A stretch of DNA of 27,135 nucleotides from WJMT01 sp964445575. Lineage in GTDB: Bacteria > Acidobacteriota > Aminicenantia > Aminicenantales > Aminicenantaceae. The DNA lies in assembly GCA_964445575.1 (NCBI GenBank), contig CAYULB010000026.1, positions 1 to 27,135 of the forward strand, in the 5' to 3' direction. A program made the translations under genes and the position numbers. The notes below the pieces were generated by a model. That model searched no databases and was not told where the DNA came from. It worked only from the letters and a program-made list of their open reading frames with translations. This document shows, one piece after another, positions 23,382-27,135 of this stretch. Numbering within the stretch: the first letter of the stretch is position 1; every line of letters starts with the position of its first letter.

Positions 23382-23400
23382 TGATAACAGCTGATTATCA
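23382..23400. promoter_or_regulatory. Operator-like palindrome at the alpha/beta-hydrolase transcription start
   Basis: TGATAA (23382-23387) and TTATCA (23395-23400) flank a CAGCTG core. The 19-bp site is almost perfectly palindromic and sits immediately downstream of the predicted start near 23402, where a repressor would act. Confidence 0.4.
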
Positions 23401-23408
23401 AAAAATAC

Positions 23409-23436
23409 TTTATATCATGACCACTTTCCAAGTCAA
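23409..23436 (-). promoter_or_regulatory. Sigma70-type promoter of the alpha/beta-hydrolase gene
   Basis: TTGACT (23431-23436, minus) is 16 bp from TATAAA (23409-23414). The predicted start near 23402 gives a leader of about 38 nt. This lets the hydrolase be expressed apart from the M20-GGT operon whose last gene ends at 23501. Confidence 0.65.
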
Positions 23437-23500
23437 GCATAAAAAGGAACTCTATGAGCAGCTCTGACTGAACTCCACGCTCCTTCAAAAGAGGCTGATT

Positions 23501-25378
23501 TTACCAGGAAATTCCATAGTCATCCCCATAATTGCTGGAACCCCCCCAGAATGTTTTGTGCTTCCAGTCAAAATAGATCGCGTTTATAGGTCCAGAGGTT
23601 CTTTCCTTGGTGTCTATCTCATATCCCATGTTTTTGAGGATCTCTATCACTGATTCAGGAATACTTTTGTTCAAAGTCAATCTTCCTGGCTGAGCTTCAT
23701 GGTCTCCAAAGGAACTCTGCATCTGGTAGCTGACAATATTGGAGGCTTCGCAGGCTTCCTGAACATTCATACCGAATTCAACAACATTTAAGAAAAACTG
23801 AACAAGATTTTGGTCTTGAGTATCCCCTCCTTGAACCGCAAAAGATAAAAAAGGTTTTTGATCTTTTAATGCCATCCCCGGAGTTAAAGTGGCTCGCGGC
23901 CTTTTTCCAGGAGCCACCACATTAAAGGGATTTTTCTCTTTTTCCAGAACAAAACTCTGCATTCGCTGGCTCATGCCTATTCCTGTTCTACCCGCAATAC
24001 AGGCAGGAATCCACCCACCGCTGGGCGTTACTGAGACCACCCATCCTTCTTTATCCGCGGCTTGAATTGAAGTTGTTCCTGCCGTGAAGCTTGATTCAAA
24101 GGATTCAACCTGCTGAGGTGTTAATTCTTTTTTCTGCTCTTTATTTACATTCGTCCACTTTTCCAAAAGGTCAAGATAAGGATTTGTTTTTCCTTCAAAA
24201 GGATAGGGGTTTCCTGGCTTGATGTCAGGGGCGTTGACGTTCCAATTCAATATCTTCAGCCTTTCCTCAGCATACTCCTTTGAAAGAAGCCCCTCTATAG
24301 GTTCTTCGGGAGGGAAATAAGGATCTCCATAGTAAAAATCGCGGTCAGCAAAAGCAAGATTCATCACCTGATACAGAGTGTGGATATAATTGACACTGTT
24401 GTATCCCATCTCCTTAAGGTCTATATTTTCCAGCATGTTCAGCATCTGAAGCATAACAGGGCCTTGAACCCAACAGGTCAACTTATAGACTTCAATACCT
24501 TTGTATGTGGTCATCACCGGCTCTTCCAGATAGACTTTCCAATCTGCTAGGTCTTGATGGGTAATGAGTCCTCCTTGTTCCTGACAGCCCCTCACAAATT
24601 CATCCGCAATATCTCCCTTATAAAACCTGTCATAGGCAGCATATATCGCCTGTTTTCGATTCTTCCCTTCTTTCAATGCTTTCTCTTCGGATTCCACCAG
24701 TTTTTTCAGGGTATTGTAAAGATCGGCTTGTTTGAATACCTCTCCAACTTCAGGAGCTTCATGTTCTTCACCTAAGTGAGGAAGCAGTATCTTTTTGGAA
24801 TAGGGCCATTTTTTTATTCTTTGTTTATTCTTTTCAATTCGGTCAACCAGTTCCTGCTCCACTGGATATCCCTTGGCCATTTCCATAGCTGGCTCCAACA
24901 CCTGCTTAAGACTCATGCTCCCAAATTCGGCCAACATGGTCATAAGGCCTCCAGGTGTTCCAGGAGTCACAGCTGCCAAAGGGCCGTAAGCAGGAGGATA
25001 TTCCAAGCCTTTTTCTTTAAAGAATTCCGGTGTAGCTCCTGAAGGGGCTACACCAAGAGCATTGATTCCAATGACTTTTTTGCTATGGGGATTATAGATA
25101 AGAGCTTGTGTTTCGCCTCCCCAGCTCAGCACATCATACATGGTGCACACAGCAGCCAGCATGGCACAGGCGGCATCCACAGCATTTCCTCCTCTTTCAA
25201 AAATCTTTGCTCCTGCAGTGGCTCCTAACGGTTTTCCTGTTACGGCGACCCAATGCTTGCCGTGCAGGACCGGCTTTTCTGTCCTGCTGAATAGCAAATG
25301 CTGGCTTAACACTATAACCAAACCCAATATCAATACTGAACCCATCAATCTCATAGAAAGCTTTTTAGGAACTTTCAT
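23501..25378 (-). CDS. Gamma-glutamyltransferase-superfamily Ntn hydrolase, exported
   Basis: The 625-residue protein has an N-terminal hydrophobic signal or anchor (about 9-28). The GGT fold includes GGNAVDAACAMLA (63-75), TPGTPGGL (138-145) and the autoprocessing site AGTTS (433-437), whose Thr (435, the first of the TT pair, as in GGT's TTH) would be the nucleophile of the small subunit. QGGDTQDQN (514-522) resembles YwrD-like members. Residues that bind gamma-glutamate in E. coli GGT are not conserved: the Arg of DGRETAP is Leu (NALGVAP), NNQMDDF is SQRMQSF, and the SS pair is AT (PRATLTP). A different acyl or peptide substrate is therefore likely. The start codon overlaps the M20 stop by 14 bp, implying translational coupling; GGGGGA precedes it. 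Confidence 0.9.
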   Translation of the reverse strand: MKVPKKLSMRLMGSVLILGLVIVLSQHLLFSRTEKPVLHGKHWVAVTGKPLGATAGAKIFERGGNAVDAACAMLAAVCTMYDVLSWGGETQALIYNPHSKKVIGINALGVAPSGATPEFFKEKGLEYPPAYGPLAAVTPGTPGGLMTMLAEFGSMSLKQVLEPAMEMAKGYPVEQELVDRIEKNKQRIKKWPYSKKILLPHLGEEHEAPEVGEVFKQADLYNTLKKLVESEEKALKEGKNRKQAIYAAYDRFYKGDIADEFVRGCQEQGGLITHQDLADWKVYLEEPVMTTYKGIEVYKLTCWVQGPVMLQMLNMLENIDLKEMGYNSVNYIHTLYQVMNLAFADRDFYYGDPYFPPEEPIEGLLSKEYAEERLKILNWNVNAPDIKPGNPYPFEGKTNPYLDLLEKWTNVNKEQKKELTPQQVESFESSFTAGTTSIQAADKEGWVVSVTPSGGWIPACIAGRTGIGMSQRMQSFVLEKEKNPFNVVAPGKRPRATLTPGMALKDQKPFLSFAVQGGDTQDQNLVQFFLNVVEFGMNVQEACEASNIVSYQMQSSFGDHEAQPGRLTLNKSIPESVIEILKNMGYEIDTKERTSGPINAIYFDWKHKTFWGGSSNYGDDYGISW

Positions 25379-26939
25379 TCTCGTCCCCCTGGGTCCTTTT
25401 CCCTTCCTTAAAACTGACCTTTAAATAATGTTTCTCCATCTTTGGTCTCCATTTTTCCATCAGCTCCAGATTCAGCTTTAGGGGAGGTTTTGACCCCTCT
25501 GGAAGAAAAGACTCATAAGGATGTTCTTTTTCATAAGCTTCAAACTCTTGTTTTATTTTATCTAAGATGTCTTTATCCAAATAAAGGTCAATGGCTGTGG
25601 CCGCCATGACTTTAGCCCCTGTGTTCAGTCCTTTCCATGCTGTACTGCCGTAATTGCTGGCTACTGCAGACCAGTGATGGGAAATGGTTCCTGGGACACG
25701 TCCTGGAAAAAGAAGGGTCGCCGTGGGGACTACCCGGGTTACTTCACCCACATCAGAGGATCCTCCCCCCACAAATCTTTGTCTGTTAAAATCTCTTATC
25801 TCTCCTGCCTCTTTAGGCATTCCTTCTTCAGACCTTCCCAATTCCCTCTGAAGAGCTTTCGCAAACTCATTTTCTTCCTCTGTCCACTGGGGCATACCAA
25901 TGGACTCAATATTTTCCTGAATAAGTTCTGCCAAAACTTTATTTGCATTTCTCTGGTGAACCGCAGAGAGCACCCGGTATTCCATTTCAGTCCCTGAAGC
26001 AAGAGCTCCGGCTTTAGCACAATTGATGACTTTTTCATGCATCTGCTCTAGTCTTGAATCACTGTTTCTCACAAAATACCAAACACTGGCTCTGTCTGGG
26101 ACAACATTGGGTGCTTCTCCACCTTCTGTAACCACATAATGCATCCGATAGGTAAAATAGAGGTGTTCTCTTAAATAATTTGTGGCCACATTCATTATTT
26201 CCACTGCATCCATCGCGCTCTTGGCAGTCCAAGGAGACGCCCCATGGGAGGTGATTCCCTTAAAGGTAAACACAGTGGAAAACATGGCATTACCGCTAGT
26301 CCCATATCCTGTGGAAAGAGTGGTGGAATTGTGATTATCAATCACCACATCCACTTCCTCAAACAACCCTGCCCTGACCATATAAGGACGGCTGATGAGC
26401 GTTTCCTCAGCAGGAGACCCGAATACCCTGATGGTTCCCTCAATCCCATATTTATCCATTACCTTTTTCACAGCAATGGCTGCCGCTGCTGCCGCAGTTC
26501 CCATAGTGTTGTGCCCACAACCGTGCCCAGGGGCACCCTCTATGACAGGGTCCTTTTTTGGGACTCTCCCTTTCTGAGAAAGCATAGGAAGAGCATCGTA
26601 CTCACCCAATATGCCAATAACCGGAGCTCCTGAGCCATAAGAAGCCACAAAACATGTGGGAATCCCTGCAGCTCTCCTTTCCACAGTAAATCCTGCTTGT
26701 TCTAAAGTATCAGAAAGCAATTGTGATGACTTGAACTCCTGCATTCCCAGCTCTGCATAAGACCAAATGGCATCTGATATTTCCCCAAACATTTTGATTA
26801 TTTCAGGCTGACTCAGCCATTCCAAAGCAAATTCTTTTTCTTCCGAAGCCATTGCTGATGTCAAAACACCCGGGCTCATCCCTGTCCAAAAAACAAACAG
26901 AATAGAAACAATCATAAATTTTCTTTTAGTCTTTTTCAT
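25365..26939 (-). CDS. Exported M20 family amidohydrolase/peptidase (AbgB-like)
   Basis: The 524-residue protein has a cleavable signal (about 1-31, ending AMA). The M20D core includes LGEYDALP (111-118), the metal site GHGCGHNTMG (138-147), SPAEE (175-179) and SHGASPW (231-237) of the dimerisation domain. The AbgB group cleaves aromatic-amide-linked glutamate (p-aminobenzoyl-glutamate) and related N-acyl amino acids. An exported form would act on peptides or conjugates in the periplasm. A perfect AAGGAGG lies about 9 bp before ATG 26939. The promoter at 27031-27058 excludes a longer frame starting at 27044. It is the first gene of a two-gene operon with the GGT homologue. Confidence 0.92.
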   Translation of the reverse strand: MKKTKRKFMIVSILFVFWTGMSPGVLTSAMASEEKEFALEWLSQPEIIKMFGEISDAIWSYAELGMQEFKSSQLLSDTLEQAGFTVERRAAGIPTCFVASYGSGAPVIGILGEYDALPMLSQKGRVPKKDPVIEGAPGHGCGHNTMGTAAAAAAIAVKKVMDKYGIEGTIRVFGSPAEETLISRPYMVRAGLFEEVDVVIDNHNSTTLSTGYGTSGNAMFSTVFTFKGITSHGASPWTAKSAMDAVEIMNVATNYLREHLYFTYRMHYVVTEGGEAPNVVPDRASVWYFVRNSDSRLEQMHEKVINCAKAGALASGTEMEYRVLSAVHQRNANKVLAELIQENIESIGMPQWTEEENEFAKALQRELGRSEEGMPKEAGEIRDFNRQRFVGGGSSDVGEVTRVVPTATLLFPGRVPGTISHHWSAVASNYGSTAWKGLNTGAKVMAATAIDLYLDKDILDKIKQEFEAYEKEHPYESFLPEGSKPPLKLNLELMEKWRPKMEKHYLKVSFKEGKRTQGDENESS

Positions 26940-27030
26940 AAAGATTTTCCTCCTTGTTTTTTTATTAGGATTTTCCCCCATTGAAAAATTGTTTTCAGAC
27001 ATAAGAATATTTGTTTTATTGAATTCAAAG

Positions 27031-27058
27031 GTTATATCAGGCATAGGTAAGAAGTCAA
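27031..27058 (-). promoter_or_regulatory. Sigma70-type promoter of the M20-GGT operon
   Basis: TTGACT (27053-27058, minus) is 16 bp from TATAAC (27031-27036). A start near 27024 gives a leader of about 85 nt before the M20 start codon, long enough for regulation. Beyond it, up to the window end, no gene is visible. Confidence 0.6.
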
Positions 27059-27135
27059 GAAAATCGATCTTCTTGGAAGCATCTCTAATTCCGTGATATA
27101 CGCCTTTTTATTTTTAACGATTTTGGAGATGATTC

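Noticed and set aside
26940..27044. 35-residue extension of the M20 protein
   Set aside because: A perfect AAGGAGG precedes ATG 26939, the signal peptide starts there, and the -10 of the promoter lies within the extension.

Overview
The window is AT-rich bacterial chromosome of about 27 kb with no phage, plasmid, CRISPR or rRNA. The organism is clearly Gram-negative. It encodes a beta-barrel outer-membrane protein ending in Phe, a Spy/CpxP-like periplasmic protein, lipoproteins and several exported hydrolases. A secreted sortilin/BNR-repeat protein, an exported M20 peptidase with a GGT-like hydrolase, a DUF3014 protein and a PurF-like protein without its catalytic Cys together recall the Acidobacteriota/Candidatus Aminicenantes neighbourhood. 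That is an inference from gene content and was not tested by phylogeny.

Layout. Positions 1-535 hold short inverted heptad repeats, a full copy of a dispersed repeat and a doubtful small ORF. Positions 539-2654 (minus) carry rarA and a Spy-like gene. Positions 3094-6087 (plus) carry a MerR-type regulator, tRNA-Pro(GGG), surE, a DedA/VTT membrane protein and a PflX-type radical SAM protein. Positions 6094-7737 (minus) carry a DUF3014 protein and an exported DUF4097-like protein. Position 7999 onward (plus) is the PurF-like gene, convergent with a PAS-PAS-GGDEF gene and followed by a Ste24-like M48 protease (both minus). A TauE/SafE permease (plus) faces a minus block at 12990-19193: 5'-nucleotidase-like lipoprotein, DUF4412 protein, PEBP-family protein, and a 1020-residue protease-propeller-barrel protein. 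The last part holds a 908-residue BNR/VPS10 protein (plus), an alpha/beta hydrolase lacking its nucleophile, and an M20-GGT operon whose genes overlap by 14 bp (minus).

The strongest unexplained signal is a dispersed intergenic repeat with five copies (R1-R5). It has a conserved 3' end (ATCGCCAYTTTTTTATGAAT, then roughly AGGTCAGGA). Every copy lies 5' of a gene and points the same way as that gene. In at least two copies it contains a good sigma70-type promoter (TTGTAM-N17-AATAAT). It looks like a mobile or spreading promoter/5'-UTR element. A second theme is enzyme families that have lost hallmark active-site residues: the PurF-like protein (no Cys1), the alpha/beta hydrolase (GQGIGG instead of GHSMGG), the 5'-nucleotidase (no GHxH/Q motif) and the GGT homologue (gamma-glutamyl pocket replaced).

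Several genes have near-consensus promoters (TTGACA-type -35, 16-17 bp spacers). These fix start codons downstream of the longest possible ORF for the PEBP, DUF4412, 5'-nucleotidase and M20 genes. Convergent genes are packed with 0-30 bp between stops and show no clear intrinsic terminators.
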